Of a stretch of 64,000 nucleotides of DNA, positions 9,492-19,534 are shown piece after piece. Both the position numbers and the translations under genes were made by a program. The notes beneath the pieces were generated by a model. It saw only the letters and a program-made list of their open reading frames with translations, made no database searches and was not told the DNA's origin. The DNA is from Streptomyces thinghirensis (lineage in GTDB: Bacteria; Actinomycetota; Actinomycetia; Streptomycetales; Streptomycetaceae): the NCBI GenBank assembly GCA_021502835.1, contig JAKFGP010000003.1, forward strand, positions 62,001-126,000, given 5' to 3'. How positions within the stretch are numbered: the stretch's first letter is position 1; each line of letters starts with the position of its first letter.

Positions 9492-11883
9492 TCGCCGACG
9501 TGGCCGTTGAGACCACCCCCGAAGTCCCCCTCTGGAACGACCCCGCCCACTTGTCACCACCAGGGTGTCCGCGCTGATCAAGGCGATGACCCTGGAGGAG
9601 AAGATCGCCCAGCTGTACGGCGTCTGGGTCGGCGCGTCCGACGAGGGCGGTGACGTGGCCCCCCATCAGCACGACATGGAGGAGGCCGTCGACCTCGACG
9701 CACTCCTGCCCACCGGACTGGGTCAACTGACCCGGTCGTTCGGCACCGTTCCCGTCGACCCGGCACTCGGTGCGCTCTCCCTGTCGCGCACCCAGGCCCG
9801 CATCGCCTCCCAGAACCGCTTCGGCATTCCCGCCGTCGCGCACGAGGAATGCCTGGCCGGCTTCGCCGCCTGGGGCGCGACCGCCTACCCCGTCCCGCTG
9901 TCCTGGGGGCGCCACCTTCGACCCGGACCCTGATCCACCATATGGCCGCCGCCATCGGCTGCGACATGCGGTCCGTCGGCATCCACCAGGGCCTCGCGCC
10001 CGTTCTGGACGTGGTGCGCGACGCCCCGCTGGGGCCGGGTCGAGGAGACCATCGGCGAGGACCCGTACCTCGTGGGTACCATCGGCACCGCCTATGTGCG
10101 CGGGCTGGAGGGCGCGGGGATCGTCGCCACCCTCAAGCACTTCGTCGGCTACTCGGCCTCCCGCGCCGGACGCAACCTCAGCCCCCCTCCTCCGTGGGCC
10201 CGCGGGAACGCGCCGACGTCCTGCTGCCGCCCTTCGAGATGGCGATCCGCGAGGGCGGCGCGCGGTCGGTGATGCACGCCTACACGGACATCGACGGCGT
10301 GCCCGCCGCGGCCGACGAGGACCTGCTGACCGGGCTGCTGCGCGACACGTGGGGCTTCGAGGGCACCGTCGTCGCCGACTACTTCGGCATCGCCTTCCCT
10401 CAAGACGCTGCACGGGGTGGCCGCCGACTGGGCCGGTGCCGCCGGCGCCGCGCTGGGGGCGGGCGTCGACGTCGAACTGCCCACCGTCAAAACGTTCGGG
10501 CGCCTCTGGCGGAGGCCGTCGCCGCCGGGCGTGTACCGGAGAGGGTGATCGACCGCGCCCTGCGCCGGGTACTCGCCGAAGGCGATGCTCCCGGGCTGCT
10601 CGACCCGGACTGGGACCCGGTGCCGGCCGCACTCGACGGCGCCGACCTGGACAACCCCGGAGGCCCTGCGCGGCAGGATCGACCTGGACGGGCCCGCCAA
10701 CCGCGAGCTGGCCCGCACTACCGGTGGCCGAGGAAGCGGTCGTGCTAGCTGGGCAACGACGGCACCCTGCCGCTGGAACGGCCGCGCCGCATCGCCCTGG
10801 TCCGACCCAACGCCGACGAGGCCACCGCCGTACTGGGCTGCTACTCCTTTCCCCAGCACATCGGCGTGCACCATCCCCAGACCCTGGTCGGCATCGAACT
10901 GCCCACCCTGCGCGACACCCTGGCCGCCGAGTTCCCCGAGGCCGAGTTCACGGTCGTGAGCGCGGCACGGGCGTCGACGACGGCGACACCTCCGGGATCC
11001 CCGAGGCCGTCCGGGCGGCCCGGGACGCCGATGTCGTCGTCGCCGTCCTGGGCGACCGCGCCGGCCTGTTCGGCGCGCGGCACCAGCGGGGAGGGCTGCG
11101 ACGCCGAGTCGCCGACCCCTGCCCGGCGCCCAGCAGCGACTCCTCGACGCGCTGATCGACACCCGCAGACCGGTCGTGACGGCTGCTGCTCGCGGGACGC
11201 CTACGCGCTCGGCCGGGCGGTGGAGGAGGCCGCCGCCATCGTGTAGAGTCGTTCTTCCCCGGCGCGGAGGGCACGCCGCCATCGCCGGGGTGCTCAGCGG
11301 GCGGACCAGTCCCTCCGGCAGGCTTCCGGTCAGCGTGCCGCGCGGAGCGGGTGCGCAGCCGACCACCTATCTCGGGCGCGGCTCGCCCAGGCCAGCGAGG
11401 GTGTCCAACATCGACCCGACGCCCGCCTTCGGGTTCGGGCACGGCCTCACGTACACCACGTTCGCCTGGAGCGACCTCGTGACGTACACCGGGAAGCGGC
11501 CACCGACGGTGAGGTTCTCGTTGGCGCTCACCGTCCGCAACACCGGCGAACGGCACGGCACCGAGGTCGTCCAGCTCTATCTGCACGACCCGGTCGCCTC
11601 CGTGGTCCAGCCGGTTCAGCGCCTCATCGGCTACACACGGGTGCCGTTGGCCCCGGCGAGGCCCGCAGGGTACGCGTCACGGTCCCGGCCGACCTCGCCT
11701 CCTTCACCGGACGCGACGGCCGCCGCCTCGTCGAGCCGGGCGAGCTGGAACTGCGGCTCGCGGCGTCCAGCACCGCCCCGCGCTCTGACGGCGACGGTCA
11801 CCCTCACCGGCCCGGTACGCCATGTCGACCACACGCGGCGCCTGCACGCCGTATTCGGTCAGGAAAACGCTGCCGACGCCTGA
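9488..11883 (+). CDS. bxlA: GH3 beta-xylosidase/beta-glucosidase
   Basis: About 790 residues after joining frames. GTG at 9,488 is 4 bases after GGAGG and overlaps the permease stop. The GH3 N-domain is clear: ALIKAMTLEEKIAQLYGVWV, RFGIPAVAHEECLAGFAAWG, ETIGEDPYLVGTIGTAYVRG, GIVATLKHFVGYSA (KH pair), and GFEGTVVADYFGIAF, whose Asp (about 10,379) is the expected nucleophile. The C-terminal alpha/beta domain has AEEAVVLLGNDGTLPLERPR and FFPGAEGTPAIAGVLSGRTS; an Fn3-like domain (FGFGHGLTYTTFAW onward) closes the protein. No signal peptide is seen, so it probably acts inside the cell on oligosaccharides brought in by the adjacent transporter. The EECLAG and ADYF sequences favour the Streptomyces xylosidase subgroup. 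Roughly a dozen frame breaks. Confidence 0.85.
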
Positions 11884-11899
11884 TCCGCCCGCAATACCA

Positions 11900-11939
11900 C
11901 GAGCGGTGCACCCGGCGACAGTGCCGGGAGCACCGCTCG
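11900..11939 (+). terminator. Terminator after the GH3 gene
   Basis: CGAGCGGTGC (11,900-11,909) pairs with GCACCGCTCG (11,930-11,939), and within the loop CCGGC pairs with GCCGG, giving one long stem 16 bases after the stop codon. Confidence 0.8.
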
Positions 11940-12100
11940 CTGCTTTACGGTCGGCATTCGCCTTGTTCTGCGGATGAATGGCTGGCGGTAAAGCCGGGTG
12001 TTCCGTTCGTTATGGTGAGGGAGCGCGGCGCTGGATAGCAGGTCTCTGGGGAACTCGGCCGACACATTCGGAACCTCAAATTCCGCCTAAACAATCGCGA

Positions 12101-12116
12101 TGTGACGCCGATCACA
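12101..12116. promoter_or_regulatory. Perfect CRP-type box
   Basis: TGTGACGCCGATCACA fits the canonical TGTGA-N6-TCACA palindrome exactly. It lies 38 bases before a TATACT hexamer and about 830 bases before the first RiPP gene. Streptomyces Crp is known to control secondary metabolism and to use a site of this type; binding here is inferred. Confidence 0.55.
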
Positions 12117-12270
12117 TGGGTAAATACTTGATCAAGCGGATCCGATGGTTCATATACTGACGGCGCGCCCGGTAGCCGCGGATTGACTGCCGCTTCATCG
12201 CTCACCCTCCAGGTGTGGCCGCCGCGGCCGCCCGCGCAGTTCATCGAGGTCTCCAGTCAAGGGGAAGTTC

Positions 12271-12462
12271 ATGCTGGGCAAGGTGGATCAGAACGTCACG
12301 ACCCCTCCGGCTCTCCTCTGCTGCCCCCGCCGGCCAGGCCGGTGTCGGGAACCCGGATTATCTCTGAATCGGCCGCGAACCAGCCTCCTTCCCTCAACTG
12401 TTTTGGTGCATCGGAATTCGGCGCCCCCACCGTCGGACGACACCATGAGGTTGGATAGGTGA
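12271..12462 (+). CDS. Doubtful small frame upstream of the RiPP cluster
   Basis: ATG at 12,271 is preceded by AGGGGAAG at a proper distance and opens with MLGKVDQNVTTPP. The rest (Pro/Arg/Cys-rich) has no recognisable features, and the frame could be shifted. It could be a short leader peptide, a decayed precursor peptide or chance. Confidence 0.2.
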   Translation: MLGKVDQNVTTPPALLCCPRRPGRCREPGLSLNRPRTSLLPSTVLVHRNSAPPPSDDTMRLDR

Positions 12463-12610
12463 ATCGTAGTACTTCCTTAAGAGACCCCCACCTCAGACTA
12501 GGAAACGATCATCACTTGAGAACTTCTGCAACCTCGTCTCCCAAGGCTGCACCATGTCGCAGGTCGCCCGCAGAATGGAGATGAGCGATCGCACGCTTCC
12601 ATAGCAAAAT

Positions 12611-12629
12611 ACGGTCGATATGCGACCGT
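12611..12629. repeat. Inverted repeat ACGGTCG-N5-CGACCGT
   Basis: Perfect 7-base arms (12,611-12,617 and 12,623-12,629) around ATATG, in AT-richer DNA about 300 bases before the kinase gene. The size and symmetry suit a dimeric repressor site. No regulator can be assigned. Confidence 0.4.
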
Positions 12630-12934
12630 GTGACGTGGAAACACCCATAGAAGCATGTGGTGGTGGGCCGTGCGCCGAAGAATATCTCGAGCGAGGACGC
12701 CGGAAGGGCGGAGAAGGCGGCGGTGACGGTTCGCGGAGGAGACCGTCACGCCGCCGCCCGCCGCACCTTCGGCGGTCGTCCAGCACGGCGGCCGGCGCGC
12801 CCCTCGCCGGAGATGGCCGATGCCGGTCACTTCGTTGTCCGGCGGCGTCACCCCACGATACAAAGCGTCTGTGCGGACGAAAAGATCAAATACCCGCACG
12901 GGCCGGCCTTCCGCGTCGGCTGTCGACTAGTCCC

Positions 12935-14003
12935 GTGGGTGCATCGGTCGAACAGCTACTGGGGCAGCTCCGGTTACAATTCGCTGAGTGCCTTCGGAGG
13001 TCCTATTCCTATCCCGGTCGGAACGGAGAACTGGTCCGGCATCACGGACACCGGCGATTCGGTATTCGTGGAACGGCTCAAAGGGAGTCCCGGAGGTACT
13101 CTGAAGCGTTACCGGAGGATCGTGGCGTTCGAGCGCCTCGCCAAGGGCGGCGCCGGCGGCCTTCCCCCGCCCCGAATTCCTCGGGGAGACGAGGAGCGTC
13201 GGCTCTTGGTTTTCCGGATGCTGGACGACATCAGGTCCGGCAGCGAACTCGCCGCGGAGAAGGGAGTTCACCGAGTCCATGTCGGCGCAGGCCGGCCGAA
13301 CCATGGCCGCACTGCACCGACTCCCCTTCCCGGGACGAGGACTTCCCCAGGCCGGACCCCCATCCGTTCCCGCCGGTCGATCGACCTGCGGTCGCTGCCG
13401 CTGGAGATGTACGTCCTCGCCACCGGCGCGTTCGTTCAGGCATGGGGGACTGCTGCAGCGCGACTCCGCGCTGCTGGAGGGGACTGGAGCGGCTGCGGGC
13501 GACCGAGGCCGAAGTCGCCCGCGTCCCCGTCCCACGGTGATGCGGCTGGATCAGTTCCTGCTCACGGACACCGCGTTCTACGTCCCAACGACTGGGGAGG
13601 AGTTCCGGCTCGGCGACCCGGCCCGCGACGTCGGGGCGTACGTCGGCGAGTGGCTGCCGCACCGTGCGGTGCTGAGGGATTCCGCGCAGGAGACGGACGA
13701 CGTTCTCGGCCCGTCCTGACCCATGAGGAGGTCGTGCGCGCGCGGCAGCGAGGAGCTGACCCGGGTGCTGCCGCTGGTCTCCGCGTTCCACCGCGGCAAT
13801 ACCAGGGCGGCGGCCCCGACGACGACGGGCTCGTGAGCGGGCACGTCCTACGCCGGATGGCATCTGATCGACGTCTGATCGCCTCGACCAGGGAGAGCGG
13901 CCGGCTGTCGGCCATCGTCCGGGCGGCGGCGGGCATCGGCAGGACGGCGCTCGCTCGACCCTGGAGCTTCGTCTCCACGGTCGGACTCAGGGAGGTATCA
14001 TGA
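12935..14003 (+). CDS. APH-fold kinase of a class V lanthipeptide synthetase
   Basis: Joined frames give about 355 residues related to aminoglycoside phosphotransferases. The start is taken as GTG at 12,935 (VGASVEQLLGQLRLQFAECL). The N-lobe has ITDTGDSVFVERLKGS with a candidate ATP-binding Lys, then RYRRIVAFERLAKGG. The catalytic loop near 13,530-13,555 reads VPVHGDMRLDQFLLTD (the HGD-x4-N-like motif, with Gln in the Asn position) and the metal-binding motif near 13,590-13,630 reads DWEEFRLGDPARDVGAYVGE. In class V lanthipeptide and thioamitide pathways this family phosphorylates Ser/Thr of the precursor. The stop overlaps the HopA1-like gene (ATGA at 14,000), so the two are co-translated and probably form one complex. 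At least six frame breaks are present. Confidence 0.75.
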
Positions 14004-15107
14004 CCACGCGTACCGAAGGGGCCGTGCTCGCGGCCGGGCTGAGGCTCGCGCGGCGGCGATGCGGATCGCGCCGGACGGCAGAACGGCCTGGGTACGGGAC
14101 GACGAGGTGACCCGCCGAATCCGCGTCGGCGATGCGCTTCACGCCTCGCCCGCACCCTACTGAGGTGCTGCACACCGGGCGCGGGGTCAAGGGACCGCGA
14201 GGCGCCCGGAACGCTGCGCGCGCCGGACTACGAGGCCCGGCTGGCGAAGGCCGCCCCGCACCCGGAGACGGTCGCCGCGGCGCTCCTCACCGGGCGTCGG
14301 TCGGCCGCCGGCCGGCGGGTCGTGGAGATCGACGGCCTGCGCGTGGGCGTACCGGACTCGGTGACGCTCCGGGAGACCGGGCGTACGGCGGGCGATGCCG
14401 GACGGCCGGTCGTGCTGATGAACCCTTCCGGCGGCCCGTCCGCTCGTCTCGCCCGGCTTCTTCCTCGTGGACAGCGGCTACGGGCCGCACAGGAGGCGGC
14501 GGCGACCTGCTGCGGCTCTATCTGCGGGTCGCGGACGCCGACGCGGCGCCCGAGCTGTGGCACGGCGTACTGAGCGCCCTGGAGAGCCGCTCCGTGACGT
14601 ACCGCGCGAAGATCATCTCCAATCCGTCGAGCCTGCCGCGCAACGACGGCATGGTGGTCTACCTGGGCTCCGGCTCCTGGGACGCCGTCGACGCGGTGAC
14701 CGAAAGCGCCCTGGCCACCGGCCGCCGGAGGGCCCGCCCCGCGTTCGCCCACGTGGTCGCGCCCGGTGTGACGGCCGCGTGGGAGCCGAAGGACGACCGT
14801 ACGGGCATGCGCGGACTGAGCTCGGCGAACACCGGGCGCATGTCGTCGCGCGGGCCTCGTAGCCGCGGCGCGGCAGCACCGCGAGCGTCCGACGGCCGCC
14901 GAACTGGCGGCGGCGTGCGTCGCGGCGAACGTCGACCCCGCCGACCCCGCCCGGAACCTCGACTCGGGCCCCTGGCCCTGGCACACGGCCCCTGGGACCA
15001 CGCCGGCCGACGACCCGGCCACCCCCGTCCCGGCCACCCCGGCACCGGCCACCCCCGCCCCGGCCCCCGGCGACGCGTCACCGGCCGCGCAGGGTGCCGC
15101 GACCTAA
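14000..15107 (+). CDS. HopA1-like protein, putative dehydration lyase of the RiPP pathway
   Basis: ATG at 14,000 with GGGAGG upstream; about 370 residues when frames are joined. The central core is the recognisable part: GGDLLRLYLRVADADAAPEL, SVTYRAKIISNPSSLPRNDG and MVVYLGSGSWDAVDAVTESA, a pattern of the T3SS effector HopA1 family. A Pro/Ala-rich tail follows after WPWHTAPG. Homologues paired with an APH-fold kinase in class V lanthipeptide and thioamitide clusters are thought to eliminate phosphate from phospho-Ser/Thr to make dehydroamino acids, helped by basic residues such as the Lys in TYRAKI. That role is inferred here from the kinase next door and the precursor at 23,970. Confidence 0.75.
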
Positions 15108-15167
15108 CCGTCGGCCGTGCGAACGACGGTGGCCCGACCCGACCGCACACTGCAGGAAGGCCCCACC

Positions 15168-17059
15168 ATGGCCCAGAGAACCAAGCCCGGACGGCACCGA
15201 CGAACTGCGGGTCTTCACACAGCTGCTGAAGGGCCGCAAGGCCACCGTGGCCGCCGCGGTGGTGCTGAGTCTGCTGTCCGCCGCCGCCACCCTCGTCCTC
15301 CCGCTCCAGGTCCGCGACCTGGTGATGGCCCTCGCGGGAGGACGAACGCCCCGTCGGCCCGCTGCTCACGATGGCGGGCCTCGCGGTGGGCGCGGGCTGG
15401 CGTCGGCGCTCTCCTACCTACCTGCTCGCCCGTGCCGGTGAGGGCCTGGTCTCCGAGGCCCGGTTCCGCATCATTTCGCACATCCTGACCCTGCCGCTGC
15501 CAGGGTGCGGCGCGAGGGGGCCGGCAATCTGGTCGCCCGCGCCAACCCGACAGCACACAGCTGCGTTCCGTGGTGGACGTCGGCGTGGCGCAGATACCGT
15601 CCTCGCTCTTCCTGGCGGTGGGCACCCTGATCGCCATGGGCGTGCTGGACTGGGTCCTGCTGCTCGTCGTGCTCGCGACCTTCACGTTCGCCGGTGCCGG
15701 CATCTTCCTGTGCGATGCGGTCGATCCGCAGCGGTGTGGAACGCCAGCAGAACGCCATCGGGACGATGTCGCAGCAGATGACGGCGGCCGTGCTGTCCCT
15801 GCCCACCGTCAAGGCGTTCCTCGCCGAACGCCAGGGTGGCGTCCACGCTGGGCCACAGCGTCGAGGACGCGCGCAAGGCCGCCGTATCGGTCGCGCGGGT
15901 GACCGCCCTGGTCGGACCCACCATGCAGTTCGGCCAGCAGCTCTCGATCATCGCGGTGATGGTCACCAGCGGAGCCCGGCTCGCCTCCGGGGACCTCGGC
16001 ATCGGCGAGTTCGCCGCCTTCATCGTCTCCTCATCTGCTGCAACTCGTCGCGCCGTTGACCATGCTGGTCTCGGGTGTGGCACGGATGCAGAGCGGCCTG
16101 GCCGCGCGCGACGGCTCAACAGCGTGCTCACCGTCGCCCCCGGAGTTCCGGGGCCGCCTCCCGGTCCAGGCCGTCACCGACGGCGCCCGCGGTGGAGTTC
16201 GACGCGGTCACCTACACGGACGGCGGGCGCACCATCATCCACGAGGCGGCCTTCGCGGCTACCCCGCACGGGGCTCACCGCCATCGTCGGGCCGTCCGGG
16301 CCGGGCAAGACGACGCTGCTCGCACCCACCGAGCGCTTCCTCCTGCCGGAGTCGGGCCGTATCTCCGTCTGCGGGCGCCCGGTCGAGCAGTGGCCCTTGC
16401 ACCAGCTGCGCGGCGAGATCAGTTACGTCGACCAGAGCTTCACCCTGGTGGAGGGCACGGTGCGGCAGAACCTCCAGCTCGGGCGGGACGACGAGCGGGG
16501 TGCCCTCCCGGACGCGGAGCTGTGGCGGGCGCTGGAGGCGCTGAGCTGCGCGGCGCCGTTGAGGCGCTGCCGGACGGCCTGGACACCGAGCTGGGCCGGG
16601 CCGAGGACCTGTCGGGAGGCCAGCGGCAGCGGCTCGCGGCCGCCCGCGTCCTGCTGCGGGACACGCGCATCGTCATCTTCGACGAACCGACCTCGCAGCT
16701 CGACAGCGAGAACGAGGAGAGGCTGCGGGCGCTGATGCGCACGCTCGCGGCCCAGCGCGCCGTGATCGTGGTCGCGCACCGCATCTCCACGGTGCAGGAC
16801 GCCGATCTGATCGTGGTCGTGGACGAGGGCCGCATCGTCGACCGGGGCACGCACGAGGAGTTGCTGACGCGCTCCACCCTCTACCAGGAGCTGGTGCACG
16901 CGACAGTCGCTGCGCGGCCCGGCGCGGCGCGCGGCCGGCACCGGCCCGGCCGGCCCCGCCGCCACTCCGTCCGGCGGGCCGGCCGAGTCCGCACCGGTGG
17001 CCGGGGCGGTGGCCCGGCGACCGGTGTCGAACCGGTGGGCGCGCGCCGCCTGCTGGTGA
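15168..17059 (+). CDS. ABC exporter with fused membrane and ATPase domains
   Basis: ATG at 15,168 follows AGGAAGG. About 620 residues. The N-terminal half is an ABC type 1 membrane domain (ATVAAAVVLSLLSAAATLVL, PSSLFLAVGTLIAMGVLDWV, WVLLLVVLATFTFAGAGIFL). The C-terminal half carries Walker A near 16,289 (GPSG.GKTT, one residue disturbed by a missing base), Q-loop EISYVDQSFTLVEGTVRQNL, signature LSGGQRQRLAAARVLL, Walker B RIVIFDEPTSQLDS and switch HRISTVQD. No peptidase C39 domain is present, so leader removal must be done by another enzyme, likely the M16 pair. It probably exports the lanthipeptide. The stop at 17,057-17,059 assumes one indel in the Ala/Pro-rich tail; as written the frame runs on into the decarboxylase. 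Confidence 0.8.
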
Positions 17060-17649
17060 TCGGGACGGGCTCGGTGACCGCCGCGCATCTCCCGTTCTGG
17101 GCGAGCTGGCTGAAGGCCGGCCACCCCGGGACTGAGGTCCGCTACGTACTGACCGGGGCGGCCACCAGGTTCGTCACCCGGAGGCGCTGGACCGCCATCG
17201 GCGGCTGCGACGTACTGACCGACCGGTGGCCCGATGAGCCGGAGCCCAGGGCCCGGCACGTCGACCTCGCCCAGTGGCCCGACGCGGTCGTGGTGCTGCC
17301 GGCGACGCTGAACTACCTGGCCAGGCTGGCCACCGGACTGGGCGACTCGCCCTCCGTCCTCCGCGCTCCAGTGCACGCGGGCCGCGATCGGCGCTGGCAC
17401 CCGCGCTGCCACCCGGTGGCGCGGAGAGCGTGGCGTACGCGGAACACACCGCCAGACTCCGCGCGCGCCGGAACGTGGTCGTCGTACCACCGCATCCCGG
17501 CCGCAGTACGACCAGTGGGAAGCGCGAGGCGTGGGCGCCCGCGTCCTTCCCCGAAGTGCTGGCCGCGGCCGACGGCCTGCGGGCGGAACTGGAGGCGGGC
17601 CGACCTCGGCGGCCGCCCCGGGCCCGACCAGGAACACGCACCCGCCTGA
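17035..17649 (+). CDS. Flavoprotein decarboxylase (HFCD/EpiD-like)
   Basis: About 205 residues, likely starting at GTG 17,035. The Rossmann-like start RRLLVIGTGSVTAAHLPFW, then KAGHPGTEVRYVLTGAATRF, the WPDAVVVLPATLNYLARLAT segment with the PAT-x-N flavin/substrate motif, and a C-terminal NVVVVPPHPGR strand match the HFCD flavoprotein family. In RiPP pathways these FMN enzymes oxidatively decarboxylate a C-terminal Cys; the enethiol then adds to a dehydroamino acid to give an aminovinyl-cysteine ring. The precursor at 23,970 ends in Cys, in agreement. Breaks lie near 17,180, 17,365 and 17,600. Confidence 0.75.
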   Translation: MGARRLLVIGTGSVTAAHLPFWASWLKAGHPGTEVRYVLTGAATRFVTRRRWTAIGGCDVLTDRWPDEPEPRARHVDLAQWPDAVVVLPATLNYLARLATGLGDSPSVLRAPVHAGRDRRWHPRCHPVARRAWRTRNTPPDSARAGTWSSYHRIPAAVRPVGSARRGRPRPSPKCWPRPTACGRNWRRADLGGRPGPDQEHAPA

Positions 17650-17667
17650 CACCTCACGGAGGCAACC

Positions 17668-18458
17668 ATGACCACGGAAACACCCCGGCAGACCCGGCAG
17701 CGGCCGCACTCGACGACAGCGGCGCCAGCAGCGCCTACGGGGAGTCGCTCGCGGACATCTACGACTCGCTCTACCCCACCTCCGGACCCGCCGTCGACTC
17801 CATGGTCGCCTTCCTCCAGGAGCTGCGCCCCGCCCCCGCCTCGCTGCTCGAACTGGGCGTCGGCACCGGCCGGCTGGCGATCCCGCTGGCCGCACACGGC
17901 TACCGGGTGCACGGCGGGACGCGTCCCCCGCGATGCTGGCGAAACTCCACGAGAACGACACCACGGGCGAAGTCACCACCGCAGTGGGCGACTTCGCCGC
18001 GCTGGCCGTCGAGGAGCGGCGCCGACCTCGTCCTCACCGCGCTCAACACCTTCTTCATGCTGCCCACCCAGGAGCAGCAGATCGACTGCCTGCGCGGCAT
18101 CCACGACGCGCTCGCGGACGGCGGGGCCGCGGTCCTCGAGACGTACAACCCGCAGGTCTACCACCGGCTCACCGGAGGCGACGACCAGGGTCGGACACCT
18201 GGCGCCGGACGCGCTGCTGCTCGACACGATCCAGGTGAACCAGGCGCTCCAGTCCGTACTGGTCGTCCACACGGTCATGGGCTCCGGCCGGCTGCGGAAG
18301 GTGCCCGAGGTCAGCCGGTACGCCTGGCCCGCCGAGTTCGACGTGATGGCCCGGCTCGCGGACTGCGCGTGATCGGCCGCTGGGCCGACTGGGACCGCAG
18401 CCCCGTCACGGACCAGGCGGAGAAGCACGTCTATGTGGTGGAGCGTCAAACCGTCTGA
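17668..18458 (+). CDS. SAM-dependent methyltransferase
   Basis: ATG at 17,668 after ACGGAGG, 18 bases past the decarboxylase stop; about 255 residues. The class I SAM-binding motif is SLLELGVGTGRLAIPLAAHG (17,845-17,905), followed by ATG-like motif II (AVGDFAAL), and ADLVLTALNTFFMLPTQEQQ (motif IV). The C-terminus reads RWADWDRSPVTDQAEKHVYV, common in small-molecule and peptide methyltransferases. In this cluster it would most simply methylate the peptide N-terminus, as in lexapeptide and linaridins; this is inference. Frame breaks near 17,700, 17,915, 18,020, 18,190 and 18,360. Confidence 0.8.
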
Positions 18459-18463
18459 CCAAC

Positions 18464-18508
18464 TTGACGGACTGTTGTGTTAACGCAATACTCCAGTCAG
18501 TTAACACA
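18464..18508 (+). promoter_or_regulatory. Promoter and inverted-repeat operator of the second exporter operon
   Basis: TTGACG (18,464-18,469), a 17-base spacer and AATACT (18,487-18,492) form a promoter. TGTGTTAAC (18,476-18,484) and GTTAACACA (18,500-18,508) are a perfect 9-base inverted repeat around the -10. The spacer segment CTGTTGTGTTA (18,472-18,482) is identical, and identically placed, in the promoter of the XRE gene at 24,988. Confidence 0.7.
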
Positions 18509-18529
18509 TTGCATCGGGAGGTGTGTGAC

Positions 18530-19534
18530 ATGGCCGTGCCGGCGCTGGAGGTCGATGGCGTACGGAAGAGTTACGGCAGACGCCGGGCCGTGGACGACAT
18601 GACCTTCGACATCCGCGCCGGTGAGTTGTTCGGCTTCGTGGGAAGCAACGGGGGCCGGCAAGACCACCACGATGCGGATCGTCCTCGGAGTCCTCACGCC
18701 CGACGCGGGCGAGGTCCGGTGTGGCTCGGCCGTCCGGTCGGCTTCGCCGACCGCAGGCGGTTCGGTTACATGCCCGAGGAGCGCGGCCTCTATCCGCGTA
18801 TGAAAGTCGCTGAACAGCTGCGGTACCTCGGCGAGCTGCACGGCCTGTCGCCGGGCGCAAGCGTGGACGGCCGCGGGCCGGTGGATCGAGCGGCTTGAGT
18901 TGTCCTCCTACGCCTCGGAGGAGGTCCAGAACCTCAGTCTCGGCAACCAGCAGCGAGTCCAGCTGGCCAGCGGCGCTGGTCCACGGGCCGAAGGCGCTGG
19001 TACTCGACGAACCGTTCTCCGGCCTCGATCCGGTGGCGGTGGACGTCATGCGCGACGTGCTCCGCGGAGCGGGGCGGCCGACGGCGTGCCCGTCATGTTC
19101 TCCAGCCATCAGCTGTCCCTCGTCGAGCGCGTCTGCGACCGGGTCGGCATCGTCGGCGGCGGCCGGCTCATCGCCTGCGGGACGGTCCGGGAACTGAGCG
19201 AGAACGCCGACCGACGGCTGCCGGTCGACGCCCCGCAGGCGGGCGAGAACTGGACCGAGGGGCTGGCCGGCGTGGAGGTCGTCAGCCGCGAGGGCACCTG
19301 TACGCGGCTCCGCCTGGCCAAGGGGCGCGGACGACCAGCGGGTGCTGCACGCCGCGCTGGCCACCGGGCTGGTCTCCGCCTTCGTGTCCGAGCACCCGCC
19401 GCTGACCGAGCTGTACCGCGACCTGGTCACCAGGACGGGCGAGGCCGAGGAGGACGCCGAGGGGACGGCCGGCCCGGCGCGACGGCGCCGCCGGACGGAC
19501 GGCGGGCGACGGGGCCGGGGGCGGTGCGCTATGA
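18530..19534 (+). CDS. ABC transporter ATP-binding protein (NatA-like)
   Basis: ATG at 18,530 after GGGAGG. About 330 residues: LEVDGVRKSYGRRRAVDDMT, a Walker A disturbed by one extra G (read GSNG then frameshift; AACGGGGGCC at 18,648), Q-loop region RRFGYMPEERGLYPRMKVAE, signature LSLGNQQRVQLASALVHGP, Walker B KALVLDEPFSGLDPVAVDVM, switch FSSHQLSLVERVCDRVG. A 100-residue C-terminal extension follows. The signature with LSLGNQQ is typical of the NatA-type ATPases of ABC-2 exporters. Its stop overlaps the permease start at 19,531. In the RiPP cluster it could provide self-immunity or a second export route. Confidence 0.8.

Larger units (their letters stand above)
11940..12934. other. Gene-poor region upstream of the RiPP cluster
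   Basis: About 1 kb without a convincing gene. It is poorer in GC than its surroundings at 12,000-12,170 and 12,360-12,660. It holds a perfect CRP-type box (12,101), a TATACT -10-like hexamer at 12,154-12,159, a possible small frame at 12,271 and an inverted repeat at 12,611. It probably contains the leader and promoters of the kinase operon that begins at 12,935; a decayed gene cannot be excluded. Confidence 0.5.
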
